From Gammaproteobacteria bacterium (GTDB lineage Bacteria; Pseudomonadota; Gammaproteobacteria; SZUA-140), in assembly GCA_016712635.1 (NCBI GenBank), contig JADJQS010000002.1, forward strand, positions 631,323-695,322: a stretch of 64,000 nucleotides of DNA, read 5' to 3'. The translations under genes were made by a program, and so were the position numbers. Below, piece after piece: positions 8,255-17,324 of the stretch. How positions within the stretch are numbered: the first letter of the stretch is position 1; every line of letters starts with the position of its first letter. The notes beneath the pieces were generated by a model, which was given only the letters and a program-made list of their open reading frames with translations, was not told where the DNA came from and searched no databases.

Positions 8255-8767
8255 ATGACCGACGAATCGTTCAACGTACTGTTTCTGTGCACGGGAAATT
8301 CGGCGCGCAGCATCTTCGCCGAATGCCTGATCAACCGCCTGGGAAGAGGAACCTTCCGCGGTTACAGCGCGGGCAGTCACCCGAAGGGCAGGATTCATCC
8401 GCGGGCCATCCATGAACTGGAGCGCAACAACTACCTGACCGACGGGTTGCGCAGCAAGGACTGGAGCGAATTCTCCGCGCCCGGCGCCCCGCGCATGGAT
8501 TTCGTCTTTACCGTCTGCGACCGCGCGGCGGCGGAGGTCTGCCCGGTGTGGCCGGGCCAGCCCATGACGGCGCACTGGGGCGTCGAGGATCCGGTCGCCG
8601 CCGAGGGGGACGAGCTCACGAAAAATGCCGCCTTTGTAACCGCCTTTCGCGAGCTCCAGAATCGCATCTCCATCTTCGTCAACCTGCCCTTCAAATCGCT
8701 GGACCGGCTGCGCCTGCAGGAAAAGCTGGACGAGATCGGCCGCATCCGGCTCTCCGACCAGGATTAG
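8255..8767 (+). CDS. arsC: Arsenate reductase, low-molecular-weight phosphatase type
   Basis: A 170-residue protein of the thioredoxin-coupled or related LMW-PTP arsenate reductase family, converting As(V) to As(III) in the cytoplasm. The P-loop reads CTGNSARS (Cys12), and the relay cysteines are Cys88 and Cys96 in VCDRAAAEVCPVW. The ATG at 8255 gives a start three residues before the first strand; the 68 bp from arsR hold no other gene. The product As(III) is removed by Acr3 encoded next. Confidence 0.93.
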   Translation: MTDESFNVLFLCTGNSARSIFAECLINRLGRGTFRGYSAGSHPKGRIHPRAIHELERNNYLTDGLRSKDWSEFSAPGAPRMDFVFTVCDRAAAEVCPVWPGQPMTAHWGVEDPVAAEGDELTKNAAFVTAFRELQNRISIFVNLPFKSLDRLRLQEKLDEIGRIRLSDQD

Positions 8768-8784
8768 CCGGCGGCCCCACGGCG

Positions 8785-9897
8785 ATGAGCGCGCAATGCG
8801 AAGTCGCGGCCAGACGCGCCGCGGCCGGCACGATGGGCCTGTTCGAACGCTATCTCACCGTGTGGGTGGGCTTGTGCATCGCGGCGGGCATCTCGCTGGG
8901 ACACTGGTTCCCCGCGCCGTTCCGCGTCATCGGCCAGATGGAAGCGGCGCAGGTAAACCTGCCGGTGGCCCTGCTCATCTGGCTGATGGTCATCCCGATG
9001 CTGCTGAAGGTCGACTTCGGGGCCCTGCACCGGGTGAAGGAGCACTGGCGGGGCATCGGCGTCACGCTCTTCATCAACTGGGCGGTCAAGCCCTTCTCGA
9101 TGGCGCTCCTCGCCTGGGTTTTCATCCGCGGCATATTCGCGCCGTACCTGCCTGCAGATCAACTGGATGCGTATGTCGCGGGACTGATCCTGCTGGCCGC
9201 GGCGCCGTGCACGGCGATGGTGTTCGTCTGGAGCCGCCTCTCCGGCGGCGACGCCAACTTCACGCTCTCCCAGGTCGCACTGAACGACACCATCATGATC
9301 TTCGCCTTCGCGCCGATCGTCGGCGTGCTGCTCGGCCTCTCGGCGATCACGGTGCCGTGGAACACGCTCCTCCTCTCGGTCACGCTCTACATCGTACTGC
9401 CGGTGCTGTTCGCCCAGTGGTGGCGGCGCCGGATCCTGCGCCGCGGCGGCGAGGCGGCGCTGAAGACACTGCTCGACGCCTTGCACCCGCTCTCGCTCGC
9501 CGCCCTGCTCGCGACGCTCGTGCTCCTGTTCGGATTCCAGGGCGAACAGATCCTGCGCCAGCCGCTGGTGATCGCCCTGCTGGCCGTGCCGATCCTGATC
9601 CAGGTCTATTTCAACTCCGGCCTCGCCTACCTGCTGAACCGGCGGTTCGGCGTGGCCCACAGCGTGGCGGCGCCGTCCGCGCTGATCGGGGCGAGCAATT
9701 TCTTCGAGCTGGCGGTGGCGACCGCCATCGTGCTGTTCGGTTTCGATTCCGGTGCAGCCCTGGCCACCGTGGTGGGTGTGCTGGTTGAGGTCCCCGTGAT
9801 GCTGTCGGTGGTGAGGATTGTCAATTCCACGCGGGACTGGTACGAGCGCGGCGCCGCAAGGACCCATCCGCCGGGCGGCATCCCTCCCGGCGCCTGA
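8785..9897 (+). CDS. acr3: Arsenite efflux transporter Acr3
   Basis: A 370-residue inner-membrane protein with about ten hydrophobic segments. It carries Acr3 hallmarks: LLIWLMVIPMLLKVDF, the conserved Cys motif AAPCTAMVFVWSRLSGGDANFT and SALIGASNFFELAVA. It exports As(III) using the proton motive force. The start may be the ATG at 8785 or the ATG at 8833 (MGLFERYLTVWVG), which fits the family better; upstream residues are Ala/Arg-rich. It lies 17 bp after arsC in the same operon. Confidence 0.93.
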   Translation: MSAQCEVAARRAAAGTMGLFERYLTVWVGLCIAAGISLGHWFPAPFRVIGQMEAAQVNLPVALLIWLMVIPMLLKVDFGALHRVKEHWRGIGVTLFINWAVKPFSMALLAWVFIRGIFAPYLPADQLDAYVAGLILLAAAPCTAMVFVWSRLSGGDANFTLSQVALNDTIMIFAFAPIVGVLLGLSAITVPWNTLLLSVTLYIVLPVLFAQWWRRRILRRGGEAALKTLLDALHPLSLAALLATLVLLFGFQGEQILRQPLVIALLAVPILIQVYFNSGLAYLLNRRFGVAHSVAAPSALIGASNFFELAVATAIVLFGFDSGAALATVVGVLVEVPVMLSVVRIVNSTRDWYERGAARTHPPGGIPPGA

Positions 9898-9928
9898 CGG
9901 CGAACTGCAGGAACAGAGGAAAAGCGAG

Positions 9929-10930
9929 ATGACGGTTCAGATAGGCATCAACGGATTCGGGCGCATGGGGCGGCTCGGCCTGCGCGCCGGCTGGAACAGC
10001 GCGGGCCTGGCATTCGCGCGCATCAACGAGACCGCGACCGACGCCGCGGGTTCCGCGCATCTGCTCAAGTTCGATTCGGTGCACGGCACCTGGTCCGAGG
10101 AGTGCACCTCCGACGGCGACGCCCTGATCGTCGGCGGACGTCGCATCGCCTGCAGCCGCAGCGCGTCCATCGCCGAGGCCGACTGGTCGGGCTGCGACAT
10201 CGTCATCGAGGCGACCGGGAAGCACCACAAGAAACCGGAGACACTGCGCAGTTATTTCGATCAGGGCGTGAAGAAGGTCCTCGTCGCCGCGCCGACCGAG
10301 GGCGCGCTCGACATCGTCTACGGCGTCAACGACCGCCTGTATGACCCGGCGACACACCACCTCGTCACGGCCGCCTCCTGCACCACCAACTGCCTGGCGC
10401 CGGTGGTCAAGGTCATGCACGAGCGCATCGGCATCGTGCACGGCGCCATGACCACCATTCACAACATCACCAACACGCAGACCATCGTCGACAAGGGCCA
10501 CAAGGACCTGCGCCGCGCGCGCGCCTGCGGCCAGTCGCTGATCCCCACCACCACCGGCTCGGCCCGGGCGATCACGAAAATATTTCCCGAACTCGCCGGC
10601 AAGCTCAACGGACTCGCCGTGCGCGTGCCGCTGCTCAACGCCTCGCTCACCGATTTCGTGTTCGAGGCGCGGCGGCCGGTCTCGGCGGCGGAGGTCAACG
10701 GATATTTCCGGGAAGCGGCGGCGGGCGAGCTCCGCGGCATCCTCGGCTACGAGGAACGGCCGCTCGTCTCGGCCGACTTCCTCAACGACACGCGCTCCTC
10801 CATCGTCGACGCGCCGTCCACGATGGTCGTCGACGGCACCCAGGTGAAGGTGCTGGCCTGGTACGACAACGAGTGGGGCTACGTGAACCGGATGATGGAC
10901 ATCGCGCGCATGCTGGCGGCGCGCCTCTGA
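9929..10930 (+). CDS. Glyceraldehyde-3-phosphate dehydrogenase of the ArsJ pathway
   Basis: A 333-residue type I GAPDH with NAD-binding motif GINGFGRMGRLGLR and active-site AASCTTNCLAP (Cys151). In ars operons such a paralogue forms 1-arseno-3-phosphoglycerate from glyceraldehyde 3-phosphate and arsenate, which ArsJ then exports. The next gene is arsJ, 23 bp away, so this role is very likely, though based on context; the housekeeping gap gene would be elsewhere. GAGGAAAAGCGAG upstream of the ATG at 9929 offers a ribosome site. Confidence 0.92.
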   Translation: MTVQIGINGFGRMGRLGLRAGWNSAGLAFARINETATDAAGSAHLLKFDSVHGTWSEECTSDGDALIVGGRRIACSRSASIAEADWSGCDIVIEATGKHHKKPETLRSYFDQGVKKVLVAAPTEGALDIVYGVNDRLYDPATHHLVTAASCTTNCLAPVVKVMHERIGIVHGAMTTIHNITNTQTIVDKGHKDLRRARACGQSLIPTTTGSARAITKIFPELAGKLNGLAVRVPLLNASLTDFVFEARRPVSAAEVNGYFREAAAGELRGILGYEERPLVSADFLNDTRSSIVDAPSTMVVDGTQVKVLAWYDNEWGYVNRMMDIARMLAARL

Positions 10931-10953
10931 TCCGCCCGCGGCTCGGCCCTGAC

Positions 10954-12183
10954 ATGGATCCCGGTCAGCGCAACTACCTCGTCGTCACCGGCGGCTACTG
11001 GGCCTTCACCGTCACCGACGGCGCCATCCGCATGCTGGTAGTGCTGTACTTCCACCTGCTCGGCTATTCGCCGCTCGAGGTGGCGCTGCTGTTCCTGTTT
11101 TACGAATTCTTCGGCATCGTCACCAACCTGGTCGGCGGCTGGCTGGGCGCGCGCATCGGGCTCAACCTCACCATGCACATCGGCATGGGCCTGCAGGTCG
11201 TCGCGCTCATGCTGCTCACCGTCCCGGACGCCTGGCTGTCGGTGCCCTACGTGATGGCGGCGCAGGCGCTCTCCGGCATCGCCAAGGACCTCAACAAGAT
11301 GTCCGCCAAGGCGAGCGTGAAGGCGCTCGCCGGCAGCGGCGGTGAATCGCGCCTGTTCACCTGGGTCGCCGCGCTCACCGGATCGAAGAACGCGCTGAAG
11401 GGCGCCGGCTTTTTCGCCGGCGCGGCGCTGCTGCAGGGGCTCGGCTTCCGCGGCGCGCTCGCCGTGCTCGCCGGGTCGCTGCTGTGCATACTGATCGTCA
11501 CCGCACTGCTGCTGCCGGCCGGCGTGGGCAGGATGAAGACGAAACCGAAATTCTCCCAGGTGTTTTCCAACAAACCCGCGATCAACCGGCTGGCGGCGGC
11601 GCGCTTCTTCCTGTTCGGCGCACGCGACGTGTGGTTCGTAGTCGGCCTGCCGGTGTATCTCTACGCGGTGCTCGGCTGGTCGTTCATGCAGGTGGGCGCG
11701 TTCCTCGCGCTGTGGGTGATCGGCTACGGCTTCGTGCAGGCCGCCGCGCCGCGCATCATCGGCCGCGGCGGCCCCCCGGGCGGCGCCGCCGCGCGCGGCT
11801 GGGCCGGCGTGCTCGCGGCATTGCCGGCCGGCATCGCGCTGGCGCTGGGCCAGGGGTGGGAACCGGCACCGGTGCTGATCGGCGGGCTGATCCTGTTCGG
11901 CATCGTGTTCGCCATCAACTCGGCGCTGCACTCCTACCTGATCCTCGCCTACTCCGAGCACGACCGGGTGGCGCTGAACGTCGGCTTCTACTACATGGCC
12001 AACGCGGGCGGGCGCCTCGCCGGCACGGTGCTGTCCGGCTGGGCCTACCAGGCGCACGGGCTGGAGGGCTGCCTGTGGTGGTCCAGCGCCTTCGTGCTCG
12101 CCGCAGCCCTGCTTTCCTTCAGGCTGCCGCCGGTCCGCGCGGACGCGCCGCTCCCGACGGCGCGCAGCGCGGACGAGGGCTGA
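10954..12183 (+). CDS. arsJ: Organoarsenical effux MFS transporter ArsJ
   Basis: A 409-residue major-facilitator carrier with about twelve hydrophobic segments. It matches ArsJ at YLVVTGGYWAFTVTDGAIRMLV, SGIAKDLNKMSAKASVK and TGSKNALKGAGFFAGA. ArsJ exports 1-arseno-3-phosphoglycerate, which breaks down outside to arsenate, giving As(V) resistance without reduction. The cell thus has two routes: ArsC plus Acr3, and GAPDH plus ArsJ. It is the last gene of the operon and is convergent with the sulfatase gene 21 bp away. Confidence 0.93.
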   Translation: MDPGQRNYLVVTGGYWAFTVTDGAIRMLVVLYFHLLGYSPLEVALLFLFYEFFGIVTNLVGGWLGARIGLNLTMHIGMGLQVVALMLLTVPDAWLSVPYVMAAQALSGIAKDLNKMSAKASVKALAGSGGESRLFTWVAALTGSKNALKGAGFFAGAALLQGLGFRGALAVLAGSLLCILIVTALLLPAGVGRMKTKPKFSQVFSNKPAINRLAAARFFLFGARDVWFVVGLPVYLYAVLGWSFMQVGAFLALWVIGYGFVQAAAPRIIGRGGPPGGAAARGWAGVLAALPAGIALALGQGWEPAPVLIGGLILFGIVFAINSALHSYLILAYSEHDRVALNVGFYYMANAGGRLAGTVLSGWAYQAHGLEGCLWWSSAFVLAAALLSFRLPPVRADAPLPTARSADEG

Positions 12184-12204
12184 GACGGAGGGGATTTCGG
12201 CGCG

Positions 12205-13899
12205 CTACTCGGAGGCGTGCGCCATCAGGACCAGATAGCGCTCGAGACGGTCCGCGCGCGGCGCCGCGCCGGCGGCGAGGAAATCGCAGCCCCCCGCCGC
12301 GCAGCGGGTCCCGCCGGTGAGCCTGTCGAGCACCAGGTCCGGCAGGTCGTAGTGATGCATCGCAGCGGGCCTGACCGGCTTTCCCCCGTCGACGATCGCG
12401 ATGCGGTTGTAGTACTGACTGCGCTCGCGGTTGTCCAGGTAGCGCAGCGCGCTGTAGGTATTGGGGCCGAACTGCAACGGCGGCACATGGTCCGACACCA
12501 GCACGACCAGGCTGTCGGGATCGAGCGCGATGAGCCGGCGCACGTAGTGGGCGATGGCCTCCGTGCGATAGTAGAACTGGTTGACCACGCGCTCCAGGTG
12601 CTCGTCCCTGAAACCGGACTCGATCCGGACGACCGGCGGGCGCCTGGCGCTGTCGATGTTGTGCGGCGTATGACCGTAGATGGTCAGCAGGTAGTTGAAC
12701 AGGGGCTGCCCCGGATGCCGGCGCAGATGCTCCGCGACGAAACCCAGGTTCTGGGCGAACAGGTCGCCGTCGAACTGGTAGTCCTCGACGCCGGGGTCGC
12801 CGGCGTGCAGGTAGGTGGGCGCGGCGGAGTAGAACTCCGCGGGATACTGCTGCTCGGTGAATCCGATGCCCTGGTACGCCGGCTGGGCGTTGAAGAAATT
12901 GGGCTTGTAGCTGTTGCTCGCGACGCTGCGGTAGCCGAGCTCCGTCAGCAGTCCGGGCAGGCAGTGCGCCGGGGCGCCGGTAAAGGCGTTGAACTCGACG
13001 CTGGAGAGGCGCTCGAGGGCCGGCACCCCGCACAGCACCTCGAATTCCGCCTGCGCAGTACCGCCGCCGAAGACCGGCGAGAGAGACAGGCCGAGCGCAT
13101 CGCCGAACAGCTGCTCGAAGTCCGGATGAACCGGATTGCGCGAGAACTTCAACCCGCTGAACAGGCGCGGGTCGAGGAAGCTCTCCAGCACGACGAAGTG
13201 GACGTTGCGCGGCCGCAGCTGGAGCCGGATCCGTTCGACCTCTCCCCTGAAGCGTGCATCGAAGGCGGCACGATCGCGGTACGGCTCTATCTGCTCGAGC
13301 GTACCGGCGCGCTGCGCCTCGCGATAGAGCAGCATGGCCACGCGACCGTTGCTCTCCACACTCTTGCCATCGGAATAGGTCACGATCTCATGGGCGAAGG
13401 ACTCGAAGCCGGTGGCGAAGGCGTCCGGCGCGGCGCGGATGGCCAGCGCGACCACGCACAGCGGCATCACGCCCGCGACCAGGCGCCAGGGCCGGCCGTA
13501 GTCGATCCGCGCGAACAGGACCAGAAACGGCACGACGAAGGCGAGCGTCAGGAGGATCGCGTACGGAAGCGGCAGGATCTGCAGCAGCTCAGGCAGCTCG
13601 GACAGGTTGATCAGGCGAAACACCTTGCCGTACACCAGGTAGAACACGTCGTGCACCAGGTAGACCGCGAAGATCGGGACGGCCGCCAGCACCGGGCGCA
13701 GGCTCGACGGCTTTAGCGCGACATAGGCGAGGCCGTACAGGTACAGCACGCACGCGAGCTCGGGCCACTGCAGGTACAGGAGCTTGGCGCTGAATCCGCC
13801 GTAGACCTCCACCAGCCTCGCATAGAGCGCCAGGGCCGCGAGCAGCAGGGCGACATGGAGGAGGGGCTTACGCCAGTGATCCGGCGGGGGCAAACTCAT
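12205..13899 (-). CDS. LtaS-like membrane sulfatase / phosphoglycerol transferase
   Basis: A 564-residue protein: about five N-terminal hydrophobic segments (residues 10-190), then a periplasmic alkaline-phosphatase-fold domain. Metal and nucleophile positions of the LtaS/OpgB/EptA superfamily are visible: VVLESFLDP, the Thr nucleophile in GGGTAQAEFEVLCG, TIYGHTPHN and SDHVPP. Relatives transfer phosphoglycerol or phosphoethanolamine to envelope glycans or lipids. The acceptor here is unknown. The ATG at 13899 (MSLPPPDHWRKPLL) precedes the first helix; an open extension to 14178 is Arg/Pro-rich and unlikely to be coding. Confidence 0.85.
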   Translation of the reverse strand: MSLPPPDHWRKPLLHVALLLAALALYARLVEVYGGFSAKLLYLQWPELACVLYLYGLAYVALKPSSLRPVLAAVPIFAVYLVHDVFYLVYGKVFRLINLSELPELLQILPLPYAILLTLAFVVPFLVLFARIDYGRPWRLVAGVMPLCVVALAIRAAPDAFATGFESFAHEIVTYSDGKSVESNGRVAMLLYREAQRAGTLEQIEPYRDRAAFDARFRGEVERIRLQLRPRNVHFVVLESFLDPRLFSGLKFSRNPVHPDFEQLFGDALGLSLSPVFGGGTAQAEFEVLCGVPALERLSSVEFNAFTGAPAHCLPGLLTELGYRSVASNSYKPNFFNAQPAYQGIGFTEQQYPAEFYSAAPTYLHAGDPGVEDYQFDGDLFAQNLGFVAEHLRRHPGQPLFNYLLTIYGHTPHNIDSARRPPVVRIESGFRDEHLERVVNQFYYRTEAIAHYVRRLIALDPDSLVVLVSDHVPPLQFGPNTYSALRYLDNRERSQYYNRIAIVDGGKPVRPAAMHHYDLPDLVLDRLTGGTRCAAGGCDFLAAGAAPRADRLERYLVLMAHASE

Positions 13900-14441
13900 G
13901 GCGGCAGGGACGGATGCAGGACAAGGGAGCCGAATTGTCGCGCCATTGTCATCAAACTGCAACATTCTTCCGCTAGGACCGACCTGCGACCCCGGCTGGG
14001 CCGCCTCCGCCGCCCGCAGGCCGGGCGGCGGGGGATATCGCGCGGCATGGCGCCTCCCGCCGGAAGGTGCGCGCCGCATCCCGCGCCATGGACGGACGGT
14101 GCGGGAACGGACACTGTCGAGTCCCGGCTCCCGGTGTCCGGACACGCAGCGGCGCATCACGCTTCTTCGTGCCGTCACTGCGAACCGGGCGCACAGCGCG
14201 TTTACATTTCGCGCTGCAAGCGACTGCGCGCCGCAATCAGTCTGTGCGTCGTTTGTTTACGATCATGAACACTGCCGGCTCGCGCGCATGATGCATCATC
14301 TCCCGGGTTCCATGTCCGCTTCGGTAACGTTACCGAAACAGTTCCATGCGATTCTGCAATCGATCCTTCGGATCGCTCGGCGCCGCGCACGCGCGGGCGT
14401 CGCTTCACATATCAATGTTGCAGATAAAACAAGGAGCACCC
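13900..14441. other. 542-bp intergenic region with operator-like palindrome
   Basis: No gene is supported here. It holds an 18-bp perfect palindrome (14320-14337), a small hairpin CGATCC-TTC-GGATCG (14361-14375) and the ribosome site AAGGAG at 14431-14436 for the next gene. Composition becomes more AT-rich towards 14250-14440, consistent with a promoter. Confidence 0.5.
14320..14337. promoter_or_regulatory. 18-bp perfect palindrome with AACGTT centre
   Basis: TTCGGTAACGTTACCGAA is fully self-complementary and lies 105 bp before the ATG of the lamin-tail-like protein gene. Symmetric sites with a central CG are typical of LacI/GalR-family operators. No such regulator gene is in the window, so the binding protein would be encoded elsewhere. 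Confidence 0.5.
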
Positions 14442-15107
14442 ATGTCCAATCAATCACTGATCAAATCTATCGTTGTCGCCGGCAGCCTGTTCGCCGCCGG
14501 GCCGAGCCTGGCCGCCACCGTTGCCATCACCGAATGGATGTATGCCGGCAGCGGCGGCGAGTTCATCGAATTCACCAACGTCAGCGGCGCGGCGATCGAC
14601 TTCACCGGCTGGAGTTACGATGACGACTCACGGCTCGCCGGAGTGTTCGACCTGTCCGGTTTCGGCGTGGTCGCCGCGGGCGAGTCCGTCATCATCACCG
14701 AGAGCTCCGCCGCGCAGTTCAGCGCCGACTGGAGCCTGGCGTCTTCGATCAAGGTGCTCGGCGGATACACCAACAACCTCGGACGCAACGACGAGATCAA
14801 TCTCTTCGACGTAAATGATGCGCTGGTCGATCGCCTGACCTATGGCGACCAGACCTTCGCGGGGACGATCCGCACCCAGGGCGCCAGCGGCAGCCCGCTC
14901 AGCCTCGCCGCGCTCGGCGCGAATGATCCCGCGCTCTGGGCACTGTCGACTGCCGGCGACCAGTACGGCTCCTACCTGTCTGCGAATGCCGACCTCGGCA
15001 ATCCCGGCACCATCGGTTCCCTGAATCCCGTTCCGGTTCCGGCCGCAGTCTGGCTGCTGGGTTCCGCGCTCGCCGGCCTGATTGGCATCGGGCGGCGCAA
15101 GGCCTGA
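14442..15107 (+). CDS. Secreted lamin-tail-like protein with VPLPA-type C-terminal signal
   Basis: A 221-residue exported protein: signal peptide MSNQSLIKSIVVAGSLFAAG ending near SLAA; a lamin-tail-like beta domain (VAITEWMYAGSGGEFIEFTN ... FTGWSYDDDS); and a C-terminal tripartite tail PVPVPAAVWLLGSALAGLIG + GRRKA. The tail matches the VPLPA variant of PEP-CTERM sorting signals, recognised by an exosortase-type transpeptidase and common in exopolysaccharide-making bacteria. No exosortase gene is in the window. AAGGAG at 14431-14436 fixes the ATG at 14442. The next gene has the same tail. Confidence 0.82.
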   Translation: MSNQSLIKSIVVAGSLFAAGPSLAATVAITEWMYAGSGGEFIEFTNVSGAAIDFTGWSYDDDSRLAGVFDLSGFGVVAAGESVIITESSAAQFSADWSLASSIKVLGGYTNNLGRNDEINLFDVNDALVDRLTYGDQTFAGTIRTQGASGSPLSLAALGANDPALWALSTAGDQYGSYLSANADLGNPGTIGSLNPVPVPAAVWLLGSALAGLIGIGRRKA

Positions 15108-15173
15108 TCACGCAACCCGACGCCGCAGGATCACGGCATGCGCGCGGCCAATTACTCATCGGAGACACATGGA

Positions 15174-16106
15174 ATGAAAAAACCCTTCAAGACATCAACC
15201 TTCGCCGCGGCCATCCTGGCCGCGCAGGCCGGACTGGCGCTGCTCGCCCCGTCCGGTGCCTCCGCCGCCATTACGGCGCTCGACCTGGCGAACTACACGC
15301 TCACCGGCACCTACACCCTGCCGGGCATCGCCGCCGCCGAGGCCTCGGCGGTCACCTACAACTGGACGACCGATACGCTGTTCGTGCTCGGTGACGAGGG
15401 TGACGCCCTCGTCGAGGTGAACCGAACGGGCGCCCAGATCGGCATGATGACGCTGACCGGCTTCGCCGACACCGAAGGCCTGACCTACATCGGCGGCGGG
15501 CAGTTCGTGCTGACCGAGGAACGCCTGCGCAACGCCTACCTGCTCAGCTACTCCGCCGGCGGCAGCGCAGACAGCTCGACACTCGCGATGGCGGATCTCG
15601 GCGCCACGGTGGGGAACACCGGCATCGAGGGGATCTCCTATGATCCGCGCGACGGCTCGTTCATTACAGTCAAGGAGATCAATCCCCAGGAGGTCAACAG
15701 GAACGTGATCGACTTCGGCACCGGCACGGCCGCGGTGACGGGCCTGTTCACGCCGAACCTGGGCGTGATCGACCTGTCGGATGTGCAGGTGCTGGCCACC
15801 GTACCATCGCTGACGGGTACGGCGGACGAGGACAACCTGCTCGTCTTCAGCCAGGAATCGGCACGCCTGCTCGAGGTCGACCGCTCCGGCAATGTCCTCA
15901 GCCAGTACGATTTCAGCGCGCTGGCGGACTCGGCGGAAGGCGTCACCATCGACGCGAACGGCAATATCTATGTCGTCGCGGAGAATGGCGACGACCCGCT
16001 GCTGTTCGAGCTCTCACCCGCCCCGGTGCCACTGCCGCCCGCCCTGGTCCTGCTGGGCAGCGCGCTCGCCGGCCTCGCCGGCGTGATGCGCCGCCGCAAG
16101 GCCTGA
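15174..16106 (+). CDS. Secreted SdiA-regulated-like beta-propeller with VPLPA-type tail
   Basis: A 310-residue exported protein with signal peptide (MKKPFKTSTFAAAILAAQAG ... ASA), then a YjiK/SdiA-regulated-like region (TLPGIAAAEASAVTYNWTTDTLFVLGD, DTEGLTYIGGGQFVLTEER, GIEGISYDP, SAEGVTIDANGNIYVVAE), which resembles propeller repeats. It ends PVPLPPALVLLGSALAGLAG + MRRRKA, a VPLPA-type sorting tail. GGAGA at 15161-15165 supports the ATG at 15174. It lies 66 bp after the lamin-tail-like gene and is probably in the same operon. Such proteins are extracellular; the ligand is unknown. Confidence 0.82.
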   Translation: MKKPFKTSTFAAAILAAQAGLALLAPSGASAAITALDLANYTLTGTYTLPGIAAAEASAVTYNWTTDTLFVLGDEGDALVEVNRTGAQIGMMTLTGFADTEGLTYIGGGQFVLTEERLRNAYLLSYSAGGSADSSTLAMADLGATVGNTGIEGISYDPRDGSFITVKEINPQEVNRNVIDFGTGTAAVTGLFTPNLGVIDLSDVQVLATVPSLTGTADEDNLLVFSQESARLLEVDRSGNVLSQYDFSALADSAEGVTIDANGNIYVVAENGDDPLLFELSPAPVPLPPALVLLGSALAGLAGVMRRRKA

Positions 16107-16120
16107 TCCCCTCCCGAACA

Positions 16121-16146
16121 GCCGCCGCCCTGCACGGGGCGGCGGC
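16121..16146 (+). terminator. Strong GC hairpin after the VPLPA-type gene pair
   Basis: Perfect 10-bp stem GCCGCCGCCC (16121-16130) / GGGCGGCGGC (16137-16146) with a 6-nt loop, 15 bp after the stop codon. No T-run follows (CCCCTCCCC), so termination efficiency is uncertain. Confidence 0.5.
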
Positions 16147-16262
16147 CCCTCCCCGCCGCACGCCGGCCGCAGCGCCCGGCCGTCCCGTGTTGACGCCCGT
16201 ACGGGCAATGGTTAGATTGGAACGGACTCCCGCGGCTGGCCGCGCCGAAACATGGAGCTTCC

Positions 16263-17111
16263 GTGAGCGAACCGGTTACGGATCTGATCCAGGACATCAC
16301 CGGCCTCGTATCCTTCCCGGCCGTCGGCCTGCGCGTCAACGAGATGGTCAACGACCCCTCCACCACCGCCGCACAGCTCGGCGCGGTGATCAGCCGTGAC
16401 CCCGCGCTCACGGCGCAACTGCTGCAGATCGCCAACAGCGCCGCCTTCGGCCATTCCGCGCAGATCGACACGGTATCGCGCGCGGTCACGGTGCTCGGCA
16501 CCCGGCAGATCCGCGACATCGTGCTCGCCGGCGCCGCCATGCACGCCTTCGAGGGCATCCCGAACGAACTGGTCAGCATGGAAGACTTCTGGCGTCACAG
16601 CCTGTACTGCGGACTGGCGGCGCGCTTCCTGGCCGAACGGCGCGGCCTGCGCAACACCGAGACGCTGTTCATCGCCGGCATGTTGCACGACGTCGGACAG
16701 CTGGTGATCTTCCGCAAGCTGCCGCGGGAATCGAAGCAGGCGCTGCTGCTGTCCATCGAGGGCGACGAGGACTTCGCCCTCCATCACGCCGAGCAGCGCA
16801 TCCTCGGCTTCGACCACGCGCAGGTGGGCGCGGCGCTGCTGCGCCGGTGGAATTTCCCGTCGCTGCTGGTCGAATGCACGGAGTTCCACCATGCTCCCGC
16901 GCTGGCGCGGCAGTTTCCCCTCGAGGCGGCGCTCGTCCACATCGCCAACAGCATCGCGCAGCTGGCCGAGGTCGACAGCGTGCAGGAGGACGACGCCCTG
17001 CTCACCGAGCCCGCCGCCTGGGGCACGGCCGGGCTCGAAAAGGACATCATCGAACGGGCCGTGCGCGCCGCGCAGGCGCAGTTCGGGGATGTGCGGGGAA
17101 TGTTTATGTGA
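16263..17111 (+). CDS. HDOD domain protein
   Basis: A 282-residue protein made almost wholly of one HDOD domain, a non-catalytic relative of HD phosphohydrolases used in bacterial signalling. Typical stretches are LVSFPAVGLRVNEMVNDP, SRDPALTAQLLQIANSAAFG, AVTVLGTRQIRDIVL, DFWRHSLYCGLAARFLA and FIAGMLHDVGQLVIF. The start is GTG at 16263 with GGAG at 16254-16257. It is a close relative of the HDOD protein at 20656-21516. Its stop codon is six bases before the heptamer array at 17118. Confidence 0.88.
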   Translation: MSEPVTDLIQDITGLVSFPAVGLRVNEMVNDPSTTAAQLGAVISRDPALTAQLLQIANSAAFGHSAQIDTVSRAVTVLGTRQIRDIVLAGAAMHAFEGIPNELVSMEDFWRHSLYCGLAARFLAERRGLRNTETLFIAGMLHDVGQLVIFRKLPRESKQALLLSIEGDEDFALHHAEQRILGFDHAQVGAALLRRWNFPSLLVECTEFHHAPALARQFPLEAALVHIANSIAQLAEVDSVQEDDALLTEPAAWGTAGLEKDIIERAVRAAQAQFGDVRGMFM

Positions 17112-17117
17112 CTAAAC

Positions 17118-17257
17118 GTGAGGCGTGAGGCGTGAGGCGTGAGGCGTGAGGCGTGAGGCGTGAGGCGTGAGGCGTGAGGCGTGAGGCGTGAGGCGTGAGG
17201 CGTGAGGCGTGAGGCGTGAGGCGTGAGGCGTGAGGCGTGAGGCGTGAGGCGTGAGGC
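17118..17257 (+). repeat. Tandem heptamer array, (GTGAGGC)x20
   Basis: Twenty perfect head-to-tail copies of GTGAGGC fill 140 bp, beginning six bases after the stop codon of the HDOD gene. Copies of the reverse complement lie at 17325-17352, ahead of the end of the convergent gene. The two arrays can pair in RNA or single-stranded DNA. Copy number is likely variable between strains. Confidence 0.95.
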
Positions 17258-17324
17258 GACAAGAGCATGACGGCTTCATCTTTCCTGTCAACGACTTTGT
17301 AGATTCAGATTTTTATTTTTTTCT

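Noticed and set aside
17118..17257. CRISPR array or VNTR within a coding region
   Set aside because: Units are only 7 bp without spacers, and the array lies after a stop codon, so it is neither a CRISPR nor a coding repeat.
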